From KACC-23026 sp963829575 (GTDB lineage: Bacteria > Bacillota > Bacilli > Bacillales > Sporolactobacillaceae), in assembly GCA_963829575.1 (NCBI GenBank), contig CAWHJF010000013.1, positions 1 to 64,000 of the forward strand: a stretch of DNA of 64,000 nt, in the 5' to 3' direction. Positions 51,798 to 61,131 of this stretch are shown here, one piece after another. Under the pieces are notes generated by a model. The model did not search any database, had not been told where the DNA came from, and was given only the letters and a program-made list of their open reading frames with translations. The translations under genes and the position numbers were made by a program. How positions within the stretch are numbered: the stretch's first letter is position 1; every line of letters starts with the position of its first letter.

Positions 51798-54015
51798 GCC
51801 AACACCTGAGAAAATTAAACAAGATCACCTTTACCGTGAAATGGGTTTGACCGACTCGGAGTATGCACATGTTCAAACCATTCTTGGCCGTGATCCGAAT
51901 TATACAGAGACTGGGCTCTTTGCGGTGATGTGGAGTGAGCATTGCAGCTATAAGACGTCAAAACCATTGCTTAGTAAATTTCCAACATCAGGTCCTCATG
52001 TCCTTCAAGGGCCAGGTGAAGGCGCAGGGATTGTGGATATTGGTGATGAACAAGCGGTCGTGTTCAAGATTGAAAGTCACAATCACCCATCGGCTATTGA
52101 ACCTTATCAAGGTGCTGCAACGGGTGTTGGCGGGATCATTCGTGATGTATTTTCAATGGGCGCGCGTCCGATCGCCCTATTAAACTCCTTACGTTTTGGT
52201 GACTTGTCCACGCCTCGCGTGCGCTATCTGTTTGAACAAGTGGTCGCGGGGATTGCCGGTTATGGTAATTGTATCGGGATTCCAACGGTTGGCGGAGAAG
52301 TCCAGTTTGACCCGTGTTACAATGGGAATCCGCTTGTCAATGCGATGTGTGTGGGGCTTTTAAACCATTCGGAGATCCGTGTGGGTCAGGCACATGGCGT
52401 GGGGAATACCGTGATGTACGTTGGAGCATCGACTGGCCGTGACGGGATTCATGGCGCAACGTTTGCTTCTGAAGAATTAACCGAACAATCGGATGAGAAG
52501 CGTCCAGCTGTACAAGTGGGCGATCCATTTATGGAAAAACTTTTATTAGAAGCGTGCCTAGAAGTTATTCATTCTGAGGCATTAGTAGGTATTCAGGATA
52601 TGGGTGCAGCAGGACTCACCTCTTCAGCCAGTGAAATGGCCGCCAAAGCGGGCGTGGGTTTGGTAATGAACTTAGATCTCGTACCCCAGCGTGAGACAGG
52701 TATGACGCCTTATGAAATGATGCTTTCGGAATCCCAAGAACGCATGCTTCTTGTGGTTCAAAAAGGTCGTGAAGCCGAAATTGAAGCAATTTTTGAAAAG
52801 TGGGGTTTACACGCCGTTTCCATTGGAGAAGTGATTGAAGACAAGCGATTTAGATTGCTTCATAAAGGAGATGTAGCGGCTGATGTACCTGTGCTGGCTT
52901 TGACAGATGAAGCACCGGTTTATCACATGCCATCAAGTGAACCTAAAAGCTTTTCGGAAAACCAAGCGCTAGAGACTTGGGTGCCTGGTGACCTCGATGT
53001 CGAAGAAACGCTTAATACATTATTGAAAACTCCTAATCTTGCAAGTAAGGAATGGGTCTACGAGCAATATGATCATATGGTTCAAACCAATACCGTTGTG
53101 GCGCCTGGCTCAGATGCAGCCGTCCTTCGGATTCGTGGGACCAAAAAGGCGCTCGCGATGACCACTGACTGTAATGCGAAGTATTTGGCGCTCGATCCAG
53201 AAATGGGTGGAAAAATTGCGGTCGCTGAAGCCGCTCGGAATGTCATTTGTTCCGGGGCTAAACCGCTTGCGATCACGGATAATTTGAACTTTGGGAATCC
53301 ACAAAATCCTGAGGTGTTCTGGCAAATGGAACGCGCGGTTGACGGAATGAGTGAGGCCTGTTCGGTTCTTAGCACGCCAGTTATTGGCGGAAATGTCTCT
53401 TTATACAATGAAACGAGTGGCCGTGCGATTGATCCAACGCCAGTTGTGGGGATGGTTGGGTTAATCGAAGATGTGGCGCATATCACCACCTCTTCTTTTA
53501 AAGAAGCAGGGGACGTCATTTATGTGATGGGTGAAGCGGGTTTGGACTTCGGCGGCAGTGCGCTACAAATTTTACAAACAGGTAAAGCATCTGGCCGAGC
53601 GCCACAACTTGACTTGACGGTTGAATTAGATCGTCAAGCACGCGTGCTTAAGTCGATTCAAAAAGGTTTGGTTACGATGGCTCATGATCTTGCAGAGGGC
53701 GGCTTGGCCGTGGCGCTTGCAGAAGGGCTTATGGGCACTGGCCTAGGAGCATCAATTGAGATCAAGGGACAGGACACTATGAAGCAACTATTTAGTGAAA
53801 CCCAATCGCGTTTCTTAGTATCGATTAAACCCGAAAACTGTGAGGCTTTTGAGGCGTTGAATGGGGATGTTGCACGGATCGGTACGGTCACTGCAAATTC
53901 CAAACTTGTGATTCGAAATGCTTCTGAGACTTTGTTAAACGTCAATGTGGAAGAGCTTAAACAGATTTGGAAAGGGGCGATCCCATGCTACCTATCAACC
54001 GAAATCGGCAATTAG
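51778..54015 (+). CDS. purL: Phosphoribosylformylglycinamidine synthase, PurL subunit
   Basis: A 745-residue small-form PurL, the catalytic ATP-binding subunit converting FGAR to FGAM. Motifs include SEHCSYKTSKP, FKIESHNHPSAIEP and the C-terminal LAEGGLAVAL. ATG 51778 is chosen for the GGAG eight bases upstream; the GTG at 51769 overlaps that site. Its 3' end overlaps purF by 31 bases. Confidence 0.95.
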   Translation: MPTLQLEPTPEKIKQDHLYREMGLTDSEYAHVQTILGRDPNYTETGLFAVMWSEHCSYKTSKPLLSKFPTSGPHVLQGPGEGAGIVDIGDEQAVVFKIESHNHPSAIEPYQGAATGVGGIIRDVFSMGARPIALLNSLRFGDLSTPRVRYLFEQVVAGIAGYGNCIGIPTVGGEVQFDPCYNGNPLVNAMCVGLLNHSEIRVGQAHGVGNTVMYVGASTGRDGIHGATFASEELTEQSDEKRPAVQVGDPFMEKLLLEACLEVIHSEALVGIQDMGAAGLTSSASEMAAKAGVGLVMNLDLVPQRETGMTPYEMMLSESQERMLLVVQKGREAEIEAIFEKWGLHAVSIGEVIEDKRFRLLHKGDVAADVPVLALTDEAPVYHMPSSEPKSFSENQALETWVPGDLDVEETLNTLLKTPNLASKEWVYEQYDHMVQTNTVVAPGSDAAVLRIRGTKKALAMTTDCNAKYLALDPEMGGKIAVAEAARNVICSGAKPLAITDNLNFGNPQNPEVFWQMERAVDGMSEACSVLSTPVIGGNVSLYNETSGRAIDPTPVVGMVGLIEDVAHITTSSFKEAGDVIYVMGEAGLDFGGSALQILQTGKASGRAPQLDLTVELDRQARVLKSIQKGLVTMAHDLAEGGLAVALAEGLMGTGLGASIEIKGQDTMKQLFSETQSRFLVSIKPENCEAFEALNGDVARIGTVTANSKLVIRNASETLLNVNVEELKQIWKGAIPCYLSTEIGN

Positions 54016-55454
54016 GCTTGGATGACGCGGGTGAAGTGGAAGTGGAGCGCGAACTTAATGAGGAATGCGGCGTCTTTGCGATTTGGGGACATGAAGAAGC
54101 AGCGAGTCTCACATATTACGGGCTCCACAGTCTCCAACATAGAGGCCAAGAAGGCGCTGGGATTGCTGTGACAGATGGCGAGCATGTTCGGTTTCACAAA
54201 GGTCTTGGCCTTGTGAACGACGTCTTCTCAGCGGGTCAACTGAGTGAGTTGCCAGGCTACGCGGCGATCGGTCATGTGCGGTATTCCACACAGGGTGCGA
54301 ATAACTATGCCAACGTACAGCCTTTGGTGTTTCGTTCCCAAACCGATACGCTTTCGCTTGCCCATAACGGGAACCTTGTGAATGCTCAAGCGTTAAAGTT
54401 CCAATTAGAAGGCCAAGGCAGTATTTTTCAAACCACATCGGATACGGAAGTGCTAGCCCATCTTATAAAACGAGGCGGTTCGCTTAGCTTGGTGGATCGT
54501 GTGAAGAATGCCCTCTCAATGATTAAAGGGGCCTATGCTTTTGTCATGTTAACGGAGGACCAATTAATTGTTGCGCTTGACCCTAATGGGCTGCGCCCTT
54601 TAGCTTTGGGTCGCTTGGGAGATGCATATGTGGTCGCCTCAGAAACCTGTGCCTTTGATATTGTCGGCGCCACTTACGAGCGAGATGTTCAGCCAGGTGA
54701 ACTTCTTATTATTAATAATGATGGCTTATTGGTAGATCGTTTCGCGCATTCTTCTAATAGAGCGATTTGTAGTATGGAATACATTTATTTTTCTCGACCG
54801 GATTCGAATATTGAAGGGATGAATGTGCATGCCGCACGTAAACGCCTCGGAATTGAACTGGCTCAAGAGGCGCCAATTGAAGCGGATGTCGTGACTGGTG
54901 TTCCAGATTCTAGCATTTCAGCGGCGATTGGTTATGCGGAAGCAACCGGGATCCCATATGAACTTGGTTTGATCAAAAATCGTTATGTTGGTCGGACGTT
55001 TATTCAACCATCACAAGCTTTGAGAGAACAAGGGGTTAAGATGAAGCTCTCAGCCGTGCGCGGGATTGTCGAAGGCAAACGGGTGGTCATGGTGGATGAT
55101 TCGATTGTACGCGGCACAACAAGTCGACGGATTGTGACCCTACTCCGTGAAGCTGGAGCAAAAGAAGTTCATGTTCGAATCAGCTCGCCACCGATTAAAA
55201 ATCCTTGTTTTTATGGAATTGATACGTCCTCATCCAGCGAGTTGATTGCAGCCGAACATTCAATTGAAGAAATTCGGGAAATCATTGGGGCGGATTCCTT
55301 GTCCTTCTTATCTGTTGAGGGCATTCAAAAGTCGATTGGACGTGAAGATGCCAATGGAAAGTGTGGCCAATGTTTGGCTTGTTTTACAGGGGATTACCCA
55401 ACGGAAATTTATCCGGATACGGTCCTTCCTCATGAGAAGGAACTGACGGTTTAA
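53985..55454 (+). CDS. purF: Glutamine phosphoribosylpyrophosphate amidotransferase
   Basis: A 489-residue enzyme for the first committed step. The N-terminal nucleophile is Cys28 (NEECGVFAIWGHE), so about 27 residues must be cleaved off, against 11 in B. subtilis. The PRPP loop VMVDDSIVRGTT and the C-terminal cysteine cluster KCGQCLAC of the 4Fe-4S enzymes are present. ATG 53985 follows AAAGGGG; a TTG six codons earlier is less likely. Confidence 0.95.
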   Translation: MLPINRNRQLGLDDAGEVEVERELNEECGVFAIWGHEEAASLTYYGLHSLQHRGQEGAGIAVTDGEHVRFHKGLGLVNDVFSAGQLSELPGYAAIGHVRYSTQGANNYANVQPLVFRSQTDTLSLAHNGNLVNAQALKFQLEGQGSIFQTTSDTEVLAHLIKRGGSLSLVDRVKNALSMIKGAYAFVMLTEDQLIVALDPNGLRPLALGRLGDAYVVASETCAFDIVGATYERDVQPGELLIINNDGLLVDRFAHSSNRAICSMEYIYFSRPDSNIEGMNVHAARKRLGIELAQEAPIEADVVTGVPDSSISAAIGYAEATGIPYELGLIKNRYVGRTFIQPSQALREQGVKMKLSAVRGIVEGKRVVMVDDSIVRGTTSRRIVTLLREAGAKEVHVRISSPPIKNPCFYGIDTSSSSELIAAEHSIEEIREIIGADSLSFLSVEGIQKSIGREDANGKCGQCLACFTGDYPTEIYPDTVLPHEKELTV

Positions 55455-55470
55455 TTAAAATTGGAGAGAC

Positions 55471-55506
55471 GCTCTCTCATTTTGACGGTACTCGAGATGA
55501 GGGAGC
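55471..55506 (+). other. Hairpin between purF and purM
   Basis: CTCTCTCAT pairs with ATGAGGGAG (one G-U) around an 18-base loop. There is no T run, so RNA processing or stability rather than termination is likely in this 80-base gap. Confidence 0.5.
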
Positions 55507-55534
55507 CTGCAGGATATGAAGGAGGGGCAGCCGA

Positions 55535-56572
55535 GTGTCAGAAGCATACAAACAGGCCGGTGTGAATGTAGAAGCCGGTTATGAGGCCGTGCGCCGGATC
55601 AAGGCGCATACAGAACGGACGCGTCGCCCAGGGGTTATGGATGGCCTTGGTGCGTTTGGGGCCGGGTTCGATTTATCGGAATTAGGGTTGAAGCAGCCTG
55701 TTTTGGTCTCAGGAACAGATGGGGTTGGAACGAAACTTATGGTTGCACTTGCAATGGATCGCCATGATACGATTGGGATTGATGCGGTTGCAATGTGTGT
55801 CAACGACATTGTGACACAAGGCGCTGAGCCGCTTTTTTTCCTAGATTATATTGCCTGTGGGTCGCTTGAACCTGGAAAGATTGAACAGATCGTTAAGGGC
55901 GTAGCGGATGGTTGCGAGATGGCGGGTTGTGCCTTGGTCGGTGGCGAGACAGCGGAAATGCCGGGTATGTATGAGGCAGAGGATTATGACGTGGCGGGTT
56001 TTTCGGTTGGGGCAGTTGAAAAATCAGAGCGTCTAACAGGTGCCGCCATCGAAGAAGGTCACGTTGTGATTGGTTTAGCCTCTAATGGTATTCATAGCAA
56101 TGGATTTTCATTGGTACGCCGCTTGATTTCGAAGGCGGATTTGAGCTTCGACAGTCCATTTAGAAACACGGGTCGAACCGTTGGAGAAGAAATTCTAACC
56201 CCCACCCGTATTTATGTGAAGCCAATCCTTGAATTAATTAAAAAGGTTCCGGTTAAGGGACTCGCTCATATCACTGGTGGTGGATTTATTGAAAATATCC
56301 CGAGAATGGTACCAAACGGTCTTGGGGTCAAGATTGAAAAAGGGACATGGGAGATTCCAGAGGTGTTCTCGTTTCTTCAAGAAATCGGTGCACTATCAGA
56401 AGAAGACCTTTATGGCACGTTTAACATGGGGATTGGTATGGTAGCCGTGGTTCCAGAAGCAGAGGTTGAACAGGCGCTCTCTATTCTTGAGAAGGCAGGA
56501 GAACGGGCTTGGAAGATTGGGCGTGTCACGAAACAAGCGGGTTTGCAGTGGAAGGAGTCTCTTAAAGCATGA
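55535..56572 (+). CDS. purM: Phosphoribosylformylglycinamidine cyclo-ligase (AIR synthetase)
   Basis: A 345-residue PurM closing the imidazole ring (FGAM to AIR). Family motifs are SGTDGVGTK, FLDYIACGSLEP, LVGGETAEMPGMY and HITGGGFIENIPRM. GTG start after GGAGGGGC. Overlaps purN by four bases. Confidence 0.95.
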   Translation: MSEAYKQAGVNVEAGYEAVRRIKAHTERTRRPGVMDGLGAFGAGFDLSELGLKQPVLVSGTDGVGTKLMVALAMDRHDTIGIDAVAMCVNDIVTQGAEPLFFLDYIACGSLEPGKIEQIVKGVADGCEMAGCALVGGETAEMPGMYEAEDYDVAGFSVGAVEKSERLTGAAIEEGHVVIGLASNGIHSNGFSLVRRLISKADLSFDSPFRNTGRTVGEEILTPTRIYVKPILELIKKVPVKGLAHITGGGFIENIPRMVPNGLGVKIEKGTWEIPEVFSFLQEIGALSEEDLYGTFNMGIGMVAVVPEAEVEQALSILEKAGERAWKIGRVTKQAGLQWKESLKA

Positions 56573-57147
56573 AACTTGCCATTTTTGCCTCCGGTACCGG
56601 AAGTAATTTTGAGGCTCTGTACCAGGCATCGTCAGCAGATGAGTTGAGTGCCCCTATAGAGCTTTTGGTTTGTGACCGGCCTGGTGCGCGCGTGGTTGAA
56701 AAAGCGGAAAAAGCGGGAGTTCAAACTCTGGTTTTGAATCCAAAGTCGTTTTCTTCTAAGGCGGACTATGAAAAAGCCATTCTTCAAGTCCTACTTGAAA
56801 AAGAAATTGAGTTCATCGTTTTGGCTGGTTATATGCGGTTAATTGGACCAACCTTACTGGAGCACTTTCCCAAGCGGATGATCAATATTCATCCCTCACT
56901 ACTCCCGGCTTTTCCGGGGTTACATGCCATTGAGAAAGCCTACGAAGCGGGTATAGAGGAAACTGGGGTCACGATCCATTTTGTCGATGAAGGGATGGAC
57001 ACTGGCCCCGTGCTTGCTCAAGAATCTGTAGCGATTAGAGAGGGCGAGACGTTGGAATCGTTAGAAGCGCGCATCCACGCTGTTGAACACCACCTCTATC
57101 CCAAAACCATTGAAAAAGTAATTAAAGAGTGGCGCGGGGTTAAATAA
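56569..57147 (+). CDS. purN: Phosphoribosylglycinamide formyltransferase
   Basis: A 192-residue folate-dependent GAR transformylase with the catalytic triad N106, H108 (INIHPSLLPAFPG) and D144 (EGMDTGP). Starts within the purM stop codon. Confidence 0.95.
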   Translation: MKLAIFASGTGSNFEALYQASSADELSAPIELLVCDRPGARVVEKAEKAGVQTLVLNPKSFSSKADYEKAILQVLLEKEIEFIVLAGYMRLIGPTLLEHFPKRMINIHPSLLPAFPGLHAIEKAYEAGIEETGVTIHFVDEGMDTGPVLAQESVAIREGETLESLEARIHAVEHHLYPKTIEKVIKEWRGVK

Positions 57148-57228
57148 TTGAATCTTTGTTGATTGAAGCCGATGGACGTACGCGAGAGCGAAAATCAACG
57201 GGTTAGATAAAAAACGAAGGAGTGTCGA

Positions 57229-58764
57229 ATGATGGTACGAGCTTTAATAAGTGTGTCGAACAAAGGCGGTCTTGTTGGGTTTGCTAAAGGGCTGGCAGAT
57301 TTAGGTGTGGAAATCCTTTCAACCGGAGGGACCAAAAGTCTTCTTGAAAAAGAAGGCATCCCCGTTCAATCGGTTTCCGACGTCACCGGTTTTCCTGAAA
57401 TTTTAGATGGACGCGTGAAAACTTTGCATCCTAATATTCATGGCGGACTTCTTGCCCGTCGCGATCTTCCAGAGCATCTGGCTCAAATCAATGAGCACGC
57501 CATTGAGCCAATTGATCTTGTGGTTGTCAACCTCTATCCGTTTAAAGAAACCATCTCCAAATCAGATGTGACACATGAAGAAGCGGTCGAAAACATCGAC
57601 ATCGGCGGACCTTCGATGATTCGTTCTGCAGCTAAAAACTATTCTGCGGTGACCGTTGTCTGTGATCCAGCGGACTACGATCAAATTCTGGGTGAAATGA
57701 AGGCGTCAGGTGCCACAACACCTGAACTTCGTGCGCAACTCGCTGCCAAAGCATTCCGTCATACAGCCGCTTATGATGCGGTGATTGCGGAATACCTCAC
57801 TCAAGAAGTGGGCGAAACATTCCCTGACCAATTCACAGTGACGTATGAGAAAAAACAAGGCCTTCGTTACGGTGAAAACCCCCATCAGAAAGCGGCGTTT
57901 TATGTGAGCCCGTTTGAAAAAGTAGGGACGATCGGTAGTGCGAAACAACTTCACGGAAAAGAGCTATCCTATAATAATATTCGTGATACGGATGCCGCCC
58001 TTCAAATGGTTAAGGAATTTTATCAGCCAGCAGTCGTTGCAGTCAAACACATGAACCCATGTGGGATTGGGACAGGCGAAACGATTGAACAGGCGTATCA
58101 AAAAGCTTACGAAGCCGATCCGGTTTCCATTTTTGGAGGGATTGTCGCAGCCAACCGTGAGATCGATGCGGCAACCGCAGAGCATCTTAGCCAAATTTTT
58201 CTGGAAATTGTCATTGCACCTGGTTTTACGGACGAGGCATTTGAGATTCTTTCTAAAAAGAAAAATATCCGGTTGCTCACGATCACTTTCGATCAAAAAC
58301 AAGCCCCCGAAGCGTTGTTAACCTCTGTTGAAGGTGGACTTTTGATTCAAGATGCCGATGCTTTAGGTCTTGCGGATGCTGAATTGACTTACCCAACGAC
58401 CCGTAAACCGACCGAAGAAGAAATGCGTGCCCTAGAGGTGGCATGGAAAGCGGTCAAACATGTGAAATCCAATGCGATTGTTCTCGCTAAGGAAGATCGA
58501 ACAATTGGAATTGGCGCCGGTCAAATGAATCGCGTAGGTGCCGCCAAAATTGCCATTGAACAAGCGGGAGACTTGGCAAAAGGTGCCGTAATGGGTTCAG
58601 ACGCGTTTTTTCCAATGCCAGATACGGTTGAAGAAGCGGCGAAAGCTGGAGTCACGGCGATTATCCAGCCTGGTGGTTCGATTAAAGATCAAGACTCCAT
58701 TGATAAAGCGAATGAATGTGGGATTGCCATGGTCTTAACCGGCATTCGCCATTTCAAGCACTAG
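57229..58764 (+). CDS. purH: Bifunctional AICAR transformylase / IMP cyclohydrolase
   Basis: A 511-residue enzyme for the last two steps to IMP. The N-terminal IMP cyclohydrolase domain starts RALISVSNKGGLV and has STGGT. The transformylase domain contains the K-H pair in AVKHMNPCG. GAAGGAG precedes the ATG; a second ATG follows directly. Confidence 0.95.
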   Translation: MMVRALISVSNKGGLVGFAKGLADLGVEILSTGGTKSLLEKEGIPVQSVSDVTGFPEILDGRVKTLHPNIHGGLLARRDLPEHLAQINEHAIEPIDLVVVNLYPFKETISKSDVTHEEAVENIDIGGPSMIRSAAKNYSAVTVVCDPADYDQILGEMKASGATTPELRAQLAAKAFRHTAAYDAVIAEYLTQEVGETFPDQFTVTYEKKQGLRYGENPHQKAAFYVSPFEKVGTIGSAKQLHGKELSYNNIRDTDAALQMVKEFYQPAVVAVKHMNPCGIGTGETIEQAYQKAYEADPVSIFGGIVAANREIDAATAEHLSQIFLEIVIAPGFTDEAFEILSKKKNIRLLTITFDQKQAPEALLTSVEGGLLIQDADALGLADAELTYPTTRKPTEEEMRALEVAWKAVKHVKSNAIVLAKEDRTIGIGAGQMNRVGAAKIAIEQAGDLAKGAVMGSDAFFPMPDTVEEAAKAGVTAIIQPGGSIKDQDSIDKANECGIAMVLTGIRHFKH

Positions 58765-58775
58765 GAGTGAGCCTC

Positions 58776-60041
58776 ATGAAGGTATTGGTAGTAGGTAAAG
58801 GCGGGCGTGAACACGCACTTGCATGGAAATTATCGGTTAGTCCAACTGTGGAGGATGTTTTTGTTGCACCGGGAAATGCGGGCATGTCCGATGTGGCAAC
58901 GTTACTTCCGATTGAGGATACGGATTTTGAAGGGTTGGTAAACTGGGCCAAAGAGCATGAAGTTGATCTTGTGGTCATTGGTCCGGAACAGCCGCTCGTG
59001 GATGGGCTTGCTGACTTGTGTGTGGCAGCAGGACTTAAAGTGTTCGGTCCGTCCCAAGCTGCTGCTGTAATTGAAGGCAGTAAATCGTTCTCAAAGGACT
59101 TAATGAAACGCTATAGGATTCCAACCGCAGACTATGCTGTTTTTACAGATGAGGAGGCCGCTCTCCATTATGTCCGTGAGACCGGCGCGCCTATTGTAAT
59201 TAAGGCCGATGGCTTAGCGGCTGGAAAAGGCGTGACAGTCGCCATGACACTTGAGGAAGCGGAGGCGGCGATTCATTCTATTCTAGGTGATCAACGCTTC
59301 GGAGAATCCGGTGCTTCAATTGTGATAGAGGAATACCTTGAGGGGGAAGAATTTTCATTAATGGCCTTAGTGAATGGGACAACGGTCACACCACTTGTGA
59401 TCGCACAAGACCATAAGCGCGCTTTTGAAGGCGATCAAGGTCCTAATACAGGCGGCATGGGCGCCTACTCCCCAGTCCCGCAAATCTCGGAGGCGCTTGT
59501 CAGAGAATCGGTTGAAACGATTGTGAAGCCGACGGCCGAAGCGATGGTCAAAGAAGGGCGTCCTTATGTCGGAGTTTTGTATGCCGGCTTAATGGCAACC
59601 GGAGCGGGACCAAAGGTGATCGAATTTAATTGTCGCTTTGGTGATCCTGAGACGCAAGTGGTCTTGCCACGCCTCGAAAACGATTTAGCAGACGTGTTTT
59701 TGTCCGTGATCGACGGAGATCAGCCTGAACTGGAGTGGTCTAGTGAAGCAGTTTGTGGCGTGGTGTTAGCGGCTGAGGGCTATCCAGGTTCTTATGAAAA
59801 AGGCCATCTTATCAGTGGGTTTAAAGATGTGGATCCAGAGACGCTTGTGTTTCATTCAGGGACTACCCAAAAGGATGAAGGCTATGTGACGAACGGTGGT
59901 CGGTTGCTGTTGGTCGCACGCCGGGGTGCGACCCTTGAGGCGGCGATTCATGAAGCACGCCGTGAAATGGAAAAACTCGAAAGTCCGGGCACTTTCTTTA
60001 GACGGGATATCGGGCATCGGGCTATTCAAACCAAAGCATAA
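58776..60041 (+). CDS. purD: Phosphoribosylamine-glycine ligase
   Basis: A 421-residue ATP-grasp enzyme (GAR synthetase). N-terminal MKVLVVGKGGREHALAWKL, KADGLAAGKGV and GPNTGGMGAYSP are family motifs. The ATG at 58776 follows AGGAGTGAGC; the open frame extends back into purH but without a site. Last gene of the operon. Confidence 0.95.
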   Translation: MKVLVVGKGGREHALAWKLSVSPTVEDVFVAPGNAGMSDVATLLPIEDTDFEGLVNWAKEHEVDLVVIGPEQPLVDGLADLCVAAGLKVFGPSQAAAVIEGSKSFSKDLMKRYRIPTADYAVFTDEEAALHYVRETGAPIVIKADGLAAGKGVTVAMTLEEAEAAIHSILGDQRFGESGASIVIEEYLEGEEFSLMALVNGTTVTPLVIAQDHKRAFEGDQGPNTGGMGAYSPVPQISEALVRESVETIVKPTAEAMVKEGRPYVGVLYAGLMATGAGPKVIEFNCRFGDPETQVVLPRLENDLADVFLSVIDGDQPELEWSSEAVCGVVLAAEGYPGSYEKGHLISGFKDVDPETLVFHSGTTQKDEGYVTNGGRLLLVARRGATLEAAIHEARREMEKLESPGTFFRRDIGHRAIQTKA

Positions 60042-60054
60042 ATTGTAAACTAGA

Positions 60055-60108
60055 AGCCAACGCAGGTGGGTGTGTGAGGACTCCACCTTGTGTTGGTTTT
60101 ATTTTTGG
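60055..60108 (+). terminator. Terminator of the pur operon
   Basis: CCAACGCAGGTGG pairs with CCACCTTGTGTTGG around a 12-base loop, followed by TTTTATTTTT. Confidence 0.88.
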
Positions 60109-60156
60109 AAAGGTGTCTCTATGAGTCACAGTGCTTGCGGTAGGGAGTAGTGTAAG

Positions 60157-61000
60157 AGTGGAATAGCGCCCTCTCGTATCCCTAATTTAAATTTGCGTCC
60201 ACGACGTTCCGCTATCCCGGGAAAAAGGCTGCCGATGGAAACGTTGTGACCACGGGGTTCCTTTATTTTGTGGTTTTGGGTCGAATTCGGGCGGATAGTG
60301 GGGCAATAGCGGATCGACGTGTCCATAACGTCACAGCGCCACCCACCGAGAGTGGAATAGCGCCCTCTCGTGTCCCCAATTTATATTTGCGTCCACGACG
60401 TTCCGCTATTCCGGGAAAAAGGCTGCCGATGGAAACGTTGTAACCACGGGGTTCCTTTATTTCGTGGTTTTGGGTCGAATTCGGGCGGATAGTGGGGCAA
60501 TAGCGGATCGAGGTGTCCATAACGTCACAGCGCCACCCACCGAGAGTGGAATAGCGCCCTCTCGTGTCCCTAATTTATATTTGCGTCCACGACGTTCCGC
60601 TATTCCGGGAAAAAGGCTGCCGATGGAAACGTTGTGACCACGGGGTTCCTTTATTTCGTGGTTTTGGGTCGAATTCGGGCGGTTAGTGGGGCAATAGCGG
60701 ATCGAGGTGTCCATAACGTCACAGCACCACCCACCGAGAGTGGAATAGCGCCCTCTCGTGTCCCTAATTTCAATTTGCGTCCACGACGTTCCGCTATCCC
60801 GGGAAAAAGGTTGCCGATGGAAACGTTGTGACCACGGGGTTCCTTTATTTCGTGGTTTTGGGTCGAATTCGGGCGGTTAGTGGGGCAATAGCGGATCGAG
60901 GTGTCCATAACGTCACAGCGCGACCCACCGAGAGTGGAATAGCGCCGTCTCGTGTCCCTAATTTAAAATTGCGTCCACGACGTTCCGCTATCCCATAGGA
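60157..61000. repeat. 194-bp tandem repeat array, four full copies and a partial fifth
   Basis: The motif AGTGGAATAG recurs at 60157, 60351, 60545, 60739 and 60933, exactly 194 bases apart. Copies differ at only a few positions. Each contains GGAATAGCG and CGCTATTCC, GGGCAATAGCGG, and palindromic pieces around CGTCCACGACG. The fifth copy breaks off after CGCTATCCC at about 61000. Open frames of about 65-85 codons occur on both strands because the repeat lacks stops, but 194 is not a multiple of three, so no continuous repeat protein exists. No CRISPR-type spacers are present. Confidence 0.92.
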
Positions 61001-61033
61001 TAAGAGGACTGCCATAGAGAGGTTGCCCATTTC

Positions 61034-61075
61034 CCACCCTATTTCGCAACTTTTGTTAGAAAATCTAACGGGTGG
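61034..61075 (+). other. Two-tier hairpin upstream of yerA
   Basis: CCACCC (61034-61039) pairs with GGGTGG (61070-61075), and an inner GTTAG pairs with CTAAC around AAAAT. It lies 57 bases before the yerA start, so it could be part of the leader mRNA. No known riboswitch family recognised. Confidence 0.4.
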
Positions 61076-61131
61076 CTTTAACAAATTAAAGAGTTGATGT
61101 AATATATAGTTGGACAGAGGGGGGATTGTCC

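Noticed and set aside
60157..61000. CRISPR array
   Set aside because: The whole 194-bp unit is conserved, so there are no variable spacers, and no cas genes are near.
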